From Bacteroidota bacterium (GTDB lineage: Bacteria; Bacteroidota; Bacteroidia; NS11-12g; UBA955): a stretch of 53,279 nucleotides of DNA. This document shows positions 1-8,775 of the stretch, one piece after another. The stretch's first letter is position 1. Every line of letters starts with the position of its first letter. Where the stretch lies: positions 1-53,279 of the forward strand of contig JAEUUL010000027.1 in the NCBI GenBank assembly GCA_016787485.1. The letters run 5' to 3'. Position numbers and translations under genes: made by a program. The notes below the pieces were generated by a model. The model ran no database searches. It was not told the DNA's origin and was given only the letters and a program-made list of their open reading frames with translations.

Positions 1-286
<286 letters not shown>

Positions 287-309
287 TTTTGTATCCCTGA
301 ACGGGGCTG

Positions 310-317
310 CAAATATA
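310..317 (-). promoter_or_regulatory. -7 promoter element of the tRNA unit
   Basis: Minus-strand TATATTTG matches the Bacteroidota -7 consensus TAnnTTTG and lies about 24 nt before the tRNA-like element. No convincing -33 TTTG at the usual 19-21 bp was seen. Confidence 0.6.
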
Positions 318-333
318 GAATGAATTTTTCTCA

Positions 334-362
334 GGAAAAACAATTTGAAAAAAAGTTTTTCC
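334..362. repeat. inverted repeat downstream of the DUF4249 gene
   Basis: GGAAAAAC at 334-341 and GTTTTTCC at 355-362 form a perfect 8-bp inverted repeat with a 13-nt, T-rich (minus strand) loop, 10 bp past the stop of the DUF4249 gene. It may end that transcript, but a classic terminal T run is missing. Confidence 0.35.
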
Positions 363-372
363 AAAAGTGGGT

Positions 373-1239
373 TTACTGAATGGTATCGCGGAAGATGGTG
401 CTGCCGGCCCATACCCCTACCCCGTTCTTCACATTGCTGAAGACCGGAGTGAACTCGGTAAATACACCTCCCGGATTCTGGTAATCGCGCAAACTTTTGA
501 AATACTTGTAGTACTCCTCACTCAGGCTTTCGGTAATCACCAGGAATTTCGGTGTTTGTCCGCTATAGCCAAACGGGGTGATAAACCCGAAACTGCGCTT
601 TTTCCCGTTGAAGGTACGGTCACTGATTACGTATCCCCCATCATCCGTGGGAATGCCATCCTGTTCGAGTTCAGCATCATTGGTGGCCGGACTCAGGCTT
701 TTCCACTCTGCGCTGATAATATCCCAGTACAATATTGTGATGCGGTAGTAATTGCTCTGCCCACCCGGGTCGTTGAGATTAACCGTAAGCGTGCCTGTAG
801 GAAAGTTAAAACTATCAAGCCCCGTGCTGTCCCGCCAGTTGCTCTTCTGGAAGGAGCCGGGCTGTGGCATGGTAAGTTCAGCCCACACATCGGTATAACC
901 CGGTGCCGACACTTCTACCCTGTAATACCTGCCTGCCTGTGCCACTATTCCCCCTTCGTAGCGGTTGGTAGCCAGGTTGAAAGAAAAAGGCGTGCTGTTG
1001 CCAAACTGGTCTTTTACCCGCACAGTTGCGCCCTGCAATGGTCCGGGTTTTGTGTTTTCGCGAATCCCTACGGTGTTGCTCACCGAAATGGAAAGCTGGT
1101 CTTTGTCATTGATCAGGGCGTTTACGACCAGCCTGCGGTTCAGTTCGATGCCGGTCATGTCCAGCTCTGTCTCGCACGATGTGAGTGCACCTGCGAGCAG
1201 AACGATACAGGCGGCGATAGTGAATGGAATGGATTTCAT
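373..1239 (-). CDS. DUF4249 family lipoprotein, partner of a TonB-dependent receptor
   Basis: A 288-residue protein with a lipoprotein signal (LLAGALTSC, acylated Cys22), followed by a beta-sandwich-like body typical of DUF4249: an early segment on stored or returned values (RRLVVNALINDKDQLSISVS), a mid domain with SNYYRITILYWD, and the family's closing motif with SNVKNGVGVWAG. DUF4249 proteins are surface or periplasmic partners encoded directly downstream of TonB-dependent receptors in Bacteroidota; their exact role is not established, though a substrate-capture role is usually assumed. Here the receptor gene ends 14 bp upstream on the same strand, so the two very probably form one operon. 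Start chosen at the ATG preceding the hydrophobic signal. Confidence 0.88.
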   Translation of the reverse strand: MKSIPFTIAACIVLLAGALTSCETELDMTGIELNRRLVVNALINDKDQLSISVSNTVGIRENTKPGPLQGATVRVKDQFGNSTPFSFNLATNRYEGGIVAQAGRYYRVEVSAPGYTDVWAELTMPQPGSFQKSNWRDSTGLDSFNFPTGTLTVNLNDPGGQSNYYRITILYWDIISAEWKSLSPATNDAELEQDGIPTDDGGYVISDRTFNGKKRSFGFITPFGYSGQTPKFLVITESLSEEYYKYFKSLRDYQNPGGVFTEFTPVFSNVKNGVGVWAGSTIFRDTIQ

Positions 1240-1253
1240 ACTGCTGGATACAA

Positions 1254-3587
1254 TTAAAAAACGGCGCGGTAGAAGATGGATGGAACAATGGGGAAATAAC
1301 TCACGCCATACAAAGTGGGTATCTTGTCTATGTCGTTGTTGAAGCGAACGGTGATAAACAGCGGATTGCGGAAGCTGGAGACGTTGTACAGATTGATGCC
1401 CCAGTAGTCATCGAACCCACGGTCTTCATAGGGTTTAATTTTCTTGGAAAACCCAACATCTACCCGACGGTACCAGGGCATGCGGTAATTGTTCTTGTCG
1501 GTGTAATCATAGACAAATGTGCCATCTGCGGCTACATACCGGCCGGTAGGTACGGTTACTGCATTGCCACTCATCAGCACCAGTCCGAAGTTGAGGTAGA
1601 AATTCCCGCTGAAGTGGTAAACCCCCTGCATGGCGATTTTGTGCCGGCGGTCCCAGCGGAAAGGATAGGTCTTGCCGAAGTTGATGTCGGCAATCCTGCG
1701 GGTGGAATACGCCCAGGAATAAGAAGCCATGCCGGAAAGACGGCCGGTTTTCTTCATCACCATGCCCTCTACCCCATATGCAGTGCCTTTGCCCTGAGCC
1801 ACCATTTCTTCCCAGTAGCGCAGTGCGAGATTGCCCTCATCCTGCCCGTTCAGGTCTATGACGTTCTGCATCTGCTTGAAATAAGCATCTACACTGAATT
1901 CCAGCCCGTGTTTCCAGGGCTGATAAAAGCCGGCGGTGACCTGCATGTTTTGTTGGGGCAGAATTTTACCACCACTGGGAAACCATACATTGCTGGGCAG
2001 GTTGCCATTTACACTGCTGAGTTGGTGTACCCCCTGATTGCTCATACCGAAAGCCAGTTTAATGGCCTTTTGTCCCTGCAAGATCTGACTTAACATGATA
2101 CGCGGCTCTGGCCGTATGAAGGTTTTACCGGCAACTGAAAATAACCATACCCTGCCACCGGCATTTAACTTCAAACCAGAGCCGAGGTCGCTTTCCCATT
2201 CACCATATATTGCCGACTCTATGGCACTGTTGATGTTGTCCTGCCCGTATGTGCTGTCGAGCACTGCACTGCCGTTTCTGCTGAAAAAGATTTTCTGTGT
2301 ATTGGGTTTAAACCGGTGTAAGGTCACATCCGCCCCATAACGCAGGTTGATGGTGCCACTGATATTCTGCTCAAAATCGGCACGGGCATTGAAGTCGGTG
2401 ATGTTGTTGCGCTGATCCAGTTCTATCTCTATTTCCCGGAAACTGGTATCATCGGTAACACTGTTGTGCAGTTTCAACGGCAGCGCATAGGTGTAGCGGC
2501 TCATGCCGGCCGAGAAGGTGCCATACAAACCGGGTTTGAAAAGGCGCGACCAGGTAATTCCGGTAAGGGTATTCTGCCAGGCCAGACTGATTTTTGATTC
2601 CAGTGTCACTGTCCGGTTCAGGCTGTCCACTTCGGAAAGGTTGGCATTTTGCCTGAATTTGTCACGGCCATTGTATGCCCATATGCTGATTTGCTGCCGG
2701 GGATTGGGGCGAAATACCAGTTTCCCATTCAGGTCGTGCAGGTTATAGCCCAGGTTGTTCTGAGGGGTGCCGAAACGGAATACATCCAGCCAACTGCGGC
2801 GAATGCCCAAAGCCAGCGTGGTGGTGCCTTTGCGGTTTACAGGTCCATCTGCGTTCAGGCCAAAGGTGAGCAGATTCTGGTCGTAGGTGGTATTCCAGCC
2901 GTTGCGGTCCCCGTCTTTGAGGCGCACATCCAGCACAGCACCGGCCCTGCCGCCATAACGGGCCGGAGCCACACCGCGATAAAACTCCATGGTGCGCACC
3001 TGCTCGGGATTGTACCCGCTGAGAAAGCCGAATAAATGTCCGGTGCCGTAAAGCGGCAACCCTTCCATGGCCGGCAGATTCTGGTCTGCATTGCCCCCGC
3101 GCACATACATGCCACTCAGGCCTTCAATACCGCCGTTTACCCCAGGCATAAACTGCAGCAGTTTAACGGGGTCCGGATTGCTGAGGATGGCTGGCATTTC
3201 AAGCACCTGCTGTGCTGCGGGACTGGTGTGCGAACTGCGGTTATCGAACAATGTGTGCTGCCTGTGGGAGAACGTATCGTTTTCGTATCCCGAAATGGGT
3301 GACAGCCGGATATGGACTTCTACCGGATGATAAACATCTGTGTATTGCACCACAGGCCGGTATCCTGTTGCACTGTAAACCAATATATGTTTGCCCGAAC
3401 TCAGACCCATGCTGAAATAACCAGCCGGATTGGAGTAGGTGGACTGTAAGGTGCCGGAATCTGCAATGATGGCTTCACCAATCACCTCGCCAGTGGCGGA
3501 ATCCTGAACCCAGCCATATATGGAGGGAGTTTGTGCATGCAGTATGCCGGCAGTAAAAAAGACAGTGAAGAGCAATAAAATTCTCAT
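1254..3587 (-). CDS. TonB-dependent outer-membrane receptor with carboxypeptidase-like N-terminal domain
   Basis: About 777 residues from the chosen ATG at 3587, which begins a clean Sec signal (MRILLLFTVFFTAGILHAQ); the open frame extends 63 codons further upstream, but that part lacks any secretion signal and lies before a -7 promoter element. After the signal comes a CarboxypepD_reg-like beta-sandwich (SIYGWVQDSATGEVIGEAII), then a plug domain (GLSGMYVRGGNADQNLPAME, residues roughly 140-200 of the mature reading) and a 22-strand-type barrel whose last residues end in a phenylalanine (YRAVF), the usual barrel-insertion signal. It should import an unidentified large nutrient with TonB energy, together with the DUF4249 lipoprotein encoded next. 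The absence of a SusD gene sets it apart from glycan-uptake loci. Confidence 0.9.
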   Translation of the reverse strand: MRILLLFTVFFTAGILHAQTPSIYGWVQDSATGEVIGEAIIADSGTLQSTYSNPAGYFSMGLSSGKHILVYSATGYRPVVQYTDVYHPVEVHIRLSPISGYENDTFSHRQHTLFDNRSSHTSPAAQQVLEMPAILSNPDPVKLLQFMPGVNGGIEGLSGMYVRGGNADQNLPAMEGLPLYGTGHLFGFLSGYNPEQVRTMEFYRGVAPARYGGRAGAVLDVRLKDGDRNGWNTTYDQNLLTFGLNADGPVNRKGTTTLALGIRRSWLDVFRFGTPQNNLGYNLHDLNGKLVFRPNPRQQISIWAYNGRDKFRQNANLSEVDSLNRTVTLESKISLAWQNTLTGITWSRLFKPGLYGTFSAGMSRYTYALPLKLHNSVTDDTSFREIEIELDQRNNITDFNARADFEQNISGTINLRYGADVTLHRFKPNTQKIFFSRNGSAVLDSTYGQDNINSAIESAIYGEWESDLGSGLKLNAGGRVWLFSVAGKTFIRPEPRIMLSQILQGQKAIKLAFGMSNQGVHQLSSVNGNLPSNVWFPSGGKILPQQNMQVTAGFYQPWKHGLEFSVDAYFKQMQNVIDLNGQDEGNLALRYWEEMVAQGKGTAYGVEGMVMKKTGRLSGMASYSWAYSTRRIADINFGKTYPFRWDRRHKIAMQGVYHFSGNFYLNFGLVLMSGNAVTVPTGRYVAADGTFVYDYTDKNNYRMPWYRRVDVGFSKKIKPYEDRGFDDYWGINLYNVSSFRNPLFITVRFNNDIDKIPTLYGVSYFPIVPSIFYRAVF

Positions 3588-3597
3588 GAATCGGGAA

Positions 3598-3605
3598 CAA
3601 AAATA
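3598..3605 (-). promoter_or_regulatory. -7 element of the TonB receptor operon
   Basis: Minus-strand TATTTTTG (TAnnTTTG) lies 10 nt before the ATG at 3587 and supports that start over the longer reading frame. Confidence 0.6.
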
Positions 3606-3645
3606 TGGATTCCGGAGTGCGGATGGAATGGATTCTGACATGGTA

Positions 3646-4008
3646 TTACAACTCAATGACGTAACGAACGCCACAATGGTTGGCATCGAAGCCGGAATGG
3701 GGTACATTTTTTTTACAAATTTCAACAGAAATGCGACTACAAACCTGCGGAAACTGCTGTTGCAGGCGGCTTGCAATGGCCTGTGCCAGGGTTTCCAAAA
3801 GATTGTATTCCACCTTCGCTTCTGCCCTAATGGCGTCTACCAGATCGGTATAATTCAATGTAGAGTTCAGTTCATCACTTTTTTGCGATGGACGGAGTTC
3901 CACATCTACAGAGATGGACAGGGGTACCCCGTTGGCTCTTTCATCGGCGTACCAGCCGGTGCGGGCCAGTATACGCTGCTCTTTTACAAATACGGTAAAC
4001 ATTTCCAT
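3646..4008 (-). CDS. folB: dihydroneopterin aldolase
   Basis: A 120-residue protein of the usual length for FolB, which converts 7,8-dihydroneopterin to 6-hydroxymethyl-7,8-dihydropterin plus glycolaldehyde in cytosolic folate synthesis. Family features are visible: the RTGWYADER segment (conserved Glu23), SDEL...LNYTDLVDAI with Tyr53, the pterin-binding Glu72 in YNLLETLAQAIA, and a Lys near residue 99-100 (ICKKNVP) corresponding to the catalytic lysine. It lies upstream of and parallel to the TonB receptor, about 60 bp away, and diverges from the acyl-CoA dehydrogenase gene. Met1 or Met3 could be the start; no good -7 element was found for it. It is not next to other folate genes in this window. 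Confidence 0.88.
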   Translation of the reverse strand: MEMFTVFVKEQRILARTGWYADERANGVPLSISVDVELRPSQKSDELNSTLNYTDLVDAIRAEAKVEYNLLETLAQAIASRLQQQFPQVCSRISVEICKKNVPHSGFDANHCGVRYVIEL

Positions 4009-4038
4009 GTGAAATCAGCACGCAAAAAAACAAGTCTT

Positions 4039-4046
4039 TACCTTTG
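4039..4046 (+). promoter_or_regulatory. -7 element of the 4063-10638 gene run
   Basis: TACCTTTG fits TAnnTTTG and is followed by the ATG of the acyl-CoA dehydrogenase 16 nt later. Confidence 0.55.
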
Positions 4047-4062
4047 CAGCCCAATTTAACGC

Positions 4063-5280
4063 ATGGAAAAACACACAGTAGAAGAATTGTTGGCGGCAAA
4101 CCGCGGCAAAGACCGTTACACAGCGCCCGATTATTATGGGGTAGATGACCTGCTTACCGAAGAACAAAAACTGGTGCGCGACTCTGTGCGGGATTGGGTA
4201 AAGAAAGACCTTTCCCCCATCATAGAGTACCATGCCCAGCGGGCAGAGTTTCCCCACCACATTATCCCCGGACTGGGTGCTGCGGGGGCCTTTGGCCCAC
4301 AGTTGCCTGCCGAATACGGATGTGGTGGCATGGACTATACCACCTATGGCCTGATTATGATGGAACTGGAACGGTGCGACAGCGGTATACGCAGCACAGC
4401 CAGTGTGCAGGGCTCGCTGGTCATGTATCCCATATTCAAATTTGGCAGCGAGGAGCAGAAACGCAAATACCTGCCCAAACTGGCCACAGGCGAAATGATG
4501 GGTTGCTTTGGACTTACTGAGCCCGATCATGGAAGCAATCCCGGAGGGATGACCACAAACTTCAGCGATAAGGGAGACCACTATTTGCTGAACGGAGCCA
4601 AAATGTGGATCAGCAATGCCCCGTTTGCTGATATCGCGGTGGTATGGGCAAAGAATGAGGAAGGAAAAATACGCGGACTGATCGTAGAACGCGGCATGGA
4701 AGGATTCAGCACACCCGAAACCCATAACAAATGGAGTCTGCGTGCCAGTGCTACCGGCGAACTGGTATTTCAGGACGTAAAAGTACCCAAAGAGAATCTG
4801 TTGCCCGGCGTGGAAGGATTAAAAGGTCCGCTTACCTGCCTGAACAGTGCACGATATGGTATCAGCTGGGGAGCTCTTGGTGCCGCCATGGATTGTTACG
4901 ACACGGCACTGCGTTATTCCAAGCAACGCATCCAATTTGGCAGACCCATAGCAGGATTCCAGTTGCAACAAAAGAAACTGGCTGAAATGATTACCGAAAT
5001 CACCAAAGCACAACTGCTGGTATGGCGGCTGGGACAGCTCATGGATGCAGGGAAAGCGACTCCGGCACAGATCAGTATGGCAAAAAGGAACAATGTGGAA
5101 ATAGCCCTGAAAATCGGTCGGGAAGCACGGCAGATGCTGGGTGGAATGGGTATAACCGGTGAATACCCGATTATGCGCCATATGATGAACCTGGAATCGG
5201 TGGTTACCTACGAAGGCACACACGACATTCACCTGCTGATAACCGGGATGGATGTAACCGGTGAAAACGCCTTTGCATGA
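4063..5280 (+). CDS. acyl-CoA dehydrogenase, glutaryl-CoA dehydrogenase type
   Basis: A 405-residue flavoprotein of full family length. It contains the FAD/substrate signature CFGLTEPDHGSNPGGM, the RASATGELVFQDVKVP strand region, and the second signature LGGMGITGEYPIMRH. The catalytic base is Glu384 in TYEGTHDIH, and the segment DSGIRSTASVQGSL carries Arg110, the arginine that binds the distal carboxylate in glutaryl-CoA dehydrogenases; CLNSARYGISWGALGA is also typical of that group. The expected reaction is oxidative decarboxylation of glutaryl-CoA to crotonyl-CoA in lysine/tryptophan degradation, with electrons passed to an electron-transfer flavoprotein. It heads a co-oriented gene run and its TGA overlaps the next start (ATGA), so translation is probably coupled to an unknown secreted protein rather than to other catabolic genes. 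Confidence 0.9.
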   Translation: MEKHTVEELLAANRGKDRYTAPDYYGVDDLLTEEQKLVRDSVRDWVKKDLSPIIEYHAQRAEFPHHIIPGLGAAGAFGPQLPAEYGCGGMDYTTYGLIMMELERCDSGIRSTASVQGSLVMYPIFKFGSEEQKRKYLPKLATGEMMGCFGLTEPDHGSNPGGMTTNFSDKGDHYLLNGAKMWISNAPFADIAVVWAKNEEGKIRGLIVERGMEGFSTPETHNKWSLRASATGELVFQDVKVPKENLLPGVEGLKGPLTCLNSARYGISWGALGAAMDCYDTALRYSKQRIQFGRPIAGFQLQQKKLAEMITEITKAQLLVWRLGQLMDAGKATPAQISMAKRNNVEIALKIGREARQMLGGMGITGEYPIMRHMMNLESVVTYEGTHDIHLLITGMDVTGENAFA

Positions 5281-6371
5281 GCATGAAAAGCAAATTCCTC
5301 ATACCGCTGTTGCTGCTTTGTGCCACCAAAGTCACAGCCTATACGGATGTGCCTGCACTTGTAAATATGAACGTTAGCAGGCAAAGTGATACCATGGGCT
5401 TCAACATCGTGTATGAACTGCAGAACCTGTTTTACGATCTCATATTGCAGGAACGCGTAACCTTGTGGGATTCCCCCCGCAAAAGCACCCGGATAACCGC
5501 TGCCACCCTGCAGGCCATTGAGAACAGCAGCGGTACTAAATTTAATAAAAGCCAGAATATTTTCCTGCACGAATTCTGGAGCAGCACCCGCAGGCGCACC
5601 TCCTTTACAATTGTGGGCATATCGTTTATCAACGATGGAAAACAGGGCAAAGTAAGTTATGGATATTGTGACCTGGCCGAGGTATGGAGCATACTGAGCA
5701 ATACGGATATGCCCACCAATGTGAATGGTCCGGCAAGGCTTACATACTCTCAGGCCTTGTACAGCCGCAATTACAATTTCAATCTGGTGCAATTTGGCCG
5801 TAAAAAGTTTACAAACAAGCCGGAAGAATCGCTGGATATCCGCGACAAGGCCTTTTTCAGCAAGCGGGAAGTGGAAGGACTGTACCGCATACCCACCAAT
5901 AAATACATCCAGTATCTGATAGAACCAGACCTGGATGATACCAAAGAAATCGGCAATGTTCTCTTTGCCAATCTGCAGGAATTTCTGAACCAGAACCGGG
6001 AAGTTTTGCTTAACATAGGTGGAGATAAATACTTCGATTACAAAAATTTTAAAAGTGAAGTTTCTGTTACACGGATTGAAGTGAACGAAATATGGGAGAA
6101 AAAACCGGGATTTGTAGATTACAAAGTACAAAACCTGGTGATTTATGTGAATAATAAACCCCTGGATCCTGTAGGTCTGGACGTGGTGCTGAACTGGGGT
6201 GTATTGTACAACTTTAAAACGGTGGAAGATGTGCTGAAGGAAAAAGCTTTCCGTTACACATTGTTGCGAATGAACAGCACTTTTATTACGGACACGGACT
6301 CACCCAAGTTTCTGAAAGCCCTGGAGAAATACAGCTGGACGCAGGTAAGCCGGTATGTTAAATTTTATTGA
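5277..6371 (+). CDS. hypothetical secreted protein
   Basis: A 364-residue protein I do not recognise. It begins with a Sec signal (KSKFLIPLLLLCATKVTA, cleavage probably before Tyr-Thr-Asp), so it is periplasmic or surface exposed. The body is soluble, rich in aromatic and basic residues, with no cysteine pair or metal motif that stands out; the C-terminal third (VNEIWEKKPGFVDYKVQNLV, then a long helical stretch) looks like a separate domain. The start overlaps the previous stop by 4 bp; Met3 at 5283 is an alternative. It lies between the acyl-CoA dehydrogenase and the phosphohexomutase with almost no spacing, which argues for co-expression. I compared it by eye with GldN-type gliding proteins and saw no convincing match. 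Confidence 0.75.
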   Translation: MSMKSKFLIPLLLLCATKVTAYTDVPALVNMNVSRQSDTMGFNIVYELQNLFYDLILQERVTLWDSPRKSTRITAATLQAIENSSGTKFNKSQNIFLHEFWSSTRRRTSFTIVGISFINDGKQGKVSYGYCDLAEVWSILSNTDMPTNVNGPARLTYSQALYSRNYNFNLVQFGRKKFTNKPEESLDIRDKAFFSKREVEGLYRIPTNKYIQYLIEPDLDDTKEIGNVLFANLQEFLNQNREVLLNIGGDKYFDYKNFKSEVSVTRIEVNEIWEKKPGFVDYKVQNLVIYVNNKPLDPVGLDVVLNWGVLYNFKTVEDVLKEKAFRYTLLRMNSTFITDTDSPKFLKALEKYSWTQVSRYVKFY

Positions 6372-6385
6372 ACAAGAAGGACAAG

Positions 6386-7786
6386 ATGTATACGATTAAA
6401 TTTGGAACAGACGGCTGGAGAGAGATTATAGCCGACAATTTTACCACAGCGAATGTAAGACGTGTGGCACAGGCCACCGGCACCTGGCTGAAAGAAACAC
6501 AGGCCGAACCCAGCGTGGTTGTGGGTTACGATTGCCGGTTCGGCGGACTCATGTTTGCGCGGGAAACGGCTGGAATACTCGCAGCCATGGGAATAAAGGT
6601 ACACCTATCTACCGGTTTTGTAAGCACACCCATGGTATCGCTGGGTGCCCGCAATCTGGGTTGTACCGCAGGTATCATACTCACTGCAAGCCACAACCCT
6701 CCCTCTTATAACGGATACAAAATAAAGGCAGGTTATGGAGGCCCGGCTTCACCCGCCGTGATTGAAGCGGTGGAATCGCACATACCCGCAACTGAAGTAG
6801 CCCCTGCCCTGCCTTTGCAGCATTGGCTGGATGCAGGAATGGTGGAATATTGCGACCTGGAGAACATGTATCTGGACCATGTGAGAAACAGCTTTGATAT
6901 GGCGGCTCTGGAAAAGGCATCGGAAAGCCTGGTATATGATGCCATGTACGGTGCCGGACAAAATGTGATACGCAGGTTGTTTCCCAAAGCCACATTAATG
7001 CATGCAGAATACAATCCCGGTTTTATGGACCGTGCGCCGGAACCGATACTGAAAAACCTGCCCGAAATCGCAGCCATGATTCAGGAATCGGATCGCTACC
7101 TCTGCGGACTGGCTACCGACGGAGATGCAGACCGCATTGGATTTTTTGATGAACAGGGGCGGTTTATAGACAGCCACCACCTGATAATGTTGCTGATGGA
7201 ATACCTGACGACACATAAAGGCATGAGTGGCAAAATCGTAAAAAGTTTCAGTGTAAGCGACAAGGTAAGCGACCTGAGCAGACACAAAGGACTCGAAACC
7301 ATTACCACCAAAATAGGATTTAAATATATATGTGAGTATATGGTTACCGACGATGTGCTCATAGGTGCCGAAGAAAGCGGAGGGATTGCAATTAAGGGGC
7401 ATATTCCGGAGAGGGATGGCATATGGATGGGTCTTGTACTGATGGAATACATGGCCAAAACCGGTAAAAAAATAAGTGAGCTGATCAGTGACTTATATTC
7501 GGTTACCGGCTCATTTGCAGTTGAACGCTACGACTTACACCTGGAACAGGCACAAAAAGAAAAGATTGTTGGCGCCTGTAAACAAGGAGCCTACACATCA
7601 TTTGGCTCCTACTCCGTGCAAAGGGTAGAAGACCTGGACGGTTATAAATTTCACTTGCCCGGCGGGGAATGGGTCATGATACGCCCCAGTGGTACAGAAC
7701 CAGTGCTGCGCGTGTATGCAGAAGCCAGAGATTCTGCAACTTCGTTTGCTATTCTTGAGGCAGTTAAAGCCCACATTCTTTCCTGA
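6386..7786 (+). CDS. phosphoglucomutase/phosphomannomutase family protein
   Basis: A 466-residue alpha-D-phosphohexomutase with all four active-site segments: the phosphoserine loop TASHNPPSYNG (Ser102), the magnesium loop DGDADR (Asp245, Asp247, Asp249), the sugar-recognition loop AEESGG (329-333), and the phosphate-binding loop RPSGTEP (433-439). It should interconvert hexose-1- and hexose-6-phosphates in the cytosol, supplying nucleotide sugars for envelope glycans; whether glucose, mannose or glucosamine is preferred cannot be read from the sequence. The frame is open from a TTG at 6368, but the ATG at 6386, preceded by an AGAAGGA stretch and followed by the family's N-terminal IKFGTDGWR, is the better start. 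It follows the unknown secreted gene by 14 bp. Confidence 0.93.
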   Translation: MYTIKFGTDGWREIIADNFTTANVRRVAQATGTWLKETQAEPSVVVGYDCRFGGLMFARETAGILAAMGIKVHLSTGFVSTPMVSLGARNLGCTAGIILTASHNPPSYNGYKIKAGYGGPASPAVIEAVESHIPATEVAPALPLQHWLDAGMVEYCDLENMYLDHVRNSFDMAALEKASESLVYDAMYGAGQNVIRRLFPKATLMHAEYNPGFMDRAPEPILKNLPEIAAMIQESDRYLCGLATDGDADRIGFFDEQGRFIDSHHLIMLLMEYLTTHKGMSGKIVKSFSVSDKVSDLSRHKGLETITTKIGFKYICEYMVTDDVLIGAEESGGIAIKGHIPERDGIWMGLVLMEYMAKTGKKISELISDLYSVTGSFAVERYDLHLEQAQKEKIVGACKQGAYTSFGSYSVQRVEDLDGYKFHLPGGEWVMIRPSGTEPVLRVYAEARDSATSFAILEAVKAHILS

Positions 7787-7800
7787 ACAGACATACAGAC

Positions 7801-8763
7801 TTGAAATGGCCTAGCAGAAATACCGGTATTCATTGCTGCCGGAAATCTGTATTGGGGGTGATTCTGACCATACTTTCCGCAGCCTTGATTCCGGGGAATC
7901 TGAAAGCTGAAAACAGCGACAGTACAGGCGTTCCCCGCTGGCGCAAACCTGCAGTGTGGAGCATAGGAGCAGCGGGTATTGCCGGCACGCACACCTTTTT
8001 ATACAGCACCTGGTACAGCAAGTACCCCAAAAGCAAATTTCACTGGCTGAATGACAATGCAGAATGGCTGCAGATGGACAAAGCCGGACATGCGTGGTGG
8101 AGTTATTTTATGACGGTAAACGGGGCCTCGGCCTTTCGCTATGCCGGATATAACCGCCAAAAAAGTGCCCTGTATGCCGCCGGCATCACATTTGCCTTTC
8201 AGGGACTGATAGAATGGCAGGATGGCCGAAGTGCCCAATGGGGAGCCAGTGCCGGCGATCTGGTGGCCAATACAGCAGGTGTGGGTTTTGCCCTGTGGCA
8301 ATCCTACCGCTGGGGAAGACCCCGTATCCCGTTCCGTATCAGTTTCCGCGCCACACCCATTGCACCCATCAGGCCCACCATGTTTGGAAGCACATTTGCG
8401 GAAAGGGTGCTGAAAGATTATAACGGACAAACGTACTGGGTAGATCTGAATCCCCAGCGCATGCAGGTAAGACCCGGGTGGTGGCCAAAATGGCTGGGAT
8501 TCTCTGTGGGATACGGGGCAAATGGCATGCTCGGCGGGCACGACAATGTGTGGGTTGACGACAACGGACTGACACACGACTACAGCTCTGTTGCACGTTA
8601 CCGGCAATATTTTATTTCCCCCAGCATTTCTTTTGGGTATGTACAAAGCCGCAACAGCCTTGTGCGTTTTCTGTGTTTCGTAACAGACAGGGTGCGAATT
8701 CCCATGCCAGCACTGGAGTTTAACAAGCCCGAAGGTGTGCGGTTTCATCCGGTTTACTGGTAG
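7801..8763 (+). CDS. DUF2279 family predicted envelope protein
   Basis: A 320-residue protein with the DUF2279 hallmarks: DKAGHAWWSYFM (around 98-109), FQGLIEWQDG, and the GASAGDLVANTAGVGFAL segment. The N-terminus carries a positively charged, hydrophobic signal ending near AALIPGNLKA, and several later segments are amphipathic or membrane-like, so it probably sits in the envelope; the function of DUF2279 is unknown. No ATG is available in this frame before residue 90, so translation probably begins at the TTG at 7801, 14 bp after the phosphohexomutase. Its TAG stop is also the first three bases of the -7 element that serves the next gene, glsA. Confidence 0.75.
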   Translation: MKWPSRNTGIHCCRKSVLGVILTILSAALIPGNLKAENSDSTGVPRWRKPAVWSIGAAGIAGTHTFLYSTWYSKYPKSKFHWLNDNAEWLQMDKAGHAWWSYFMTVNGASAFRYAGYNRQKSALYAAGITFAFQGLIEWQDGRSAQWGASAGDLVANTAGVGFALWQSYRWGRPRIPFRISFRATPIAPIRPTMFGSTFAERVLKDYNGQTYWVDLNPQRMQVRPGWWPKWLGFSVGYGANGMLGGHDNVWVDDNGLTHDYSSVARYRQYFISPSISFGYVQSRNSLVRFLCFVTDRVRIPMPALEFNKPEGVRFHPVYW

Positions 8764-8768
8764 ATTTG
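8761..8768 (+). promoter_or_regulatory. -7 element before glsA, overlapping the DUF2279 stop codon
   Basis: TAGATTTG matches TAnnTTTG exactly, and its TAG is the stop of the preceding gene. The glsA ATG comes 7 nt later. No strong -33 box was found. Confidence 0.5.
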
Positions 8769-8775
8769 CAAGCGC

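Noticed and set aside
367..1257. 296-codon plus-strand frame opposite the DUF4249 gene
   Set aside because: Antisense shadow; the minus-strand protein has a lipobox and family motifs, the plus-strand reading has none.
4015..4725. 236-codon minus-strand frame opposite the acyl-CoA dehydrogenase
   Set aside because: Shadow of a well-identified gene; no start signal and no family similarity.
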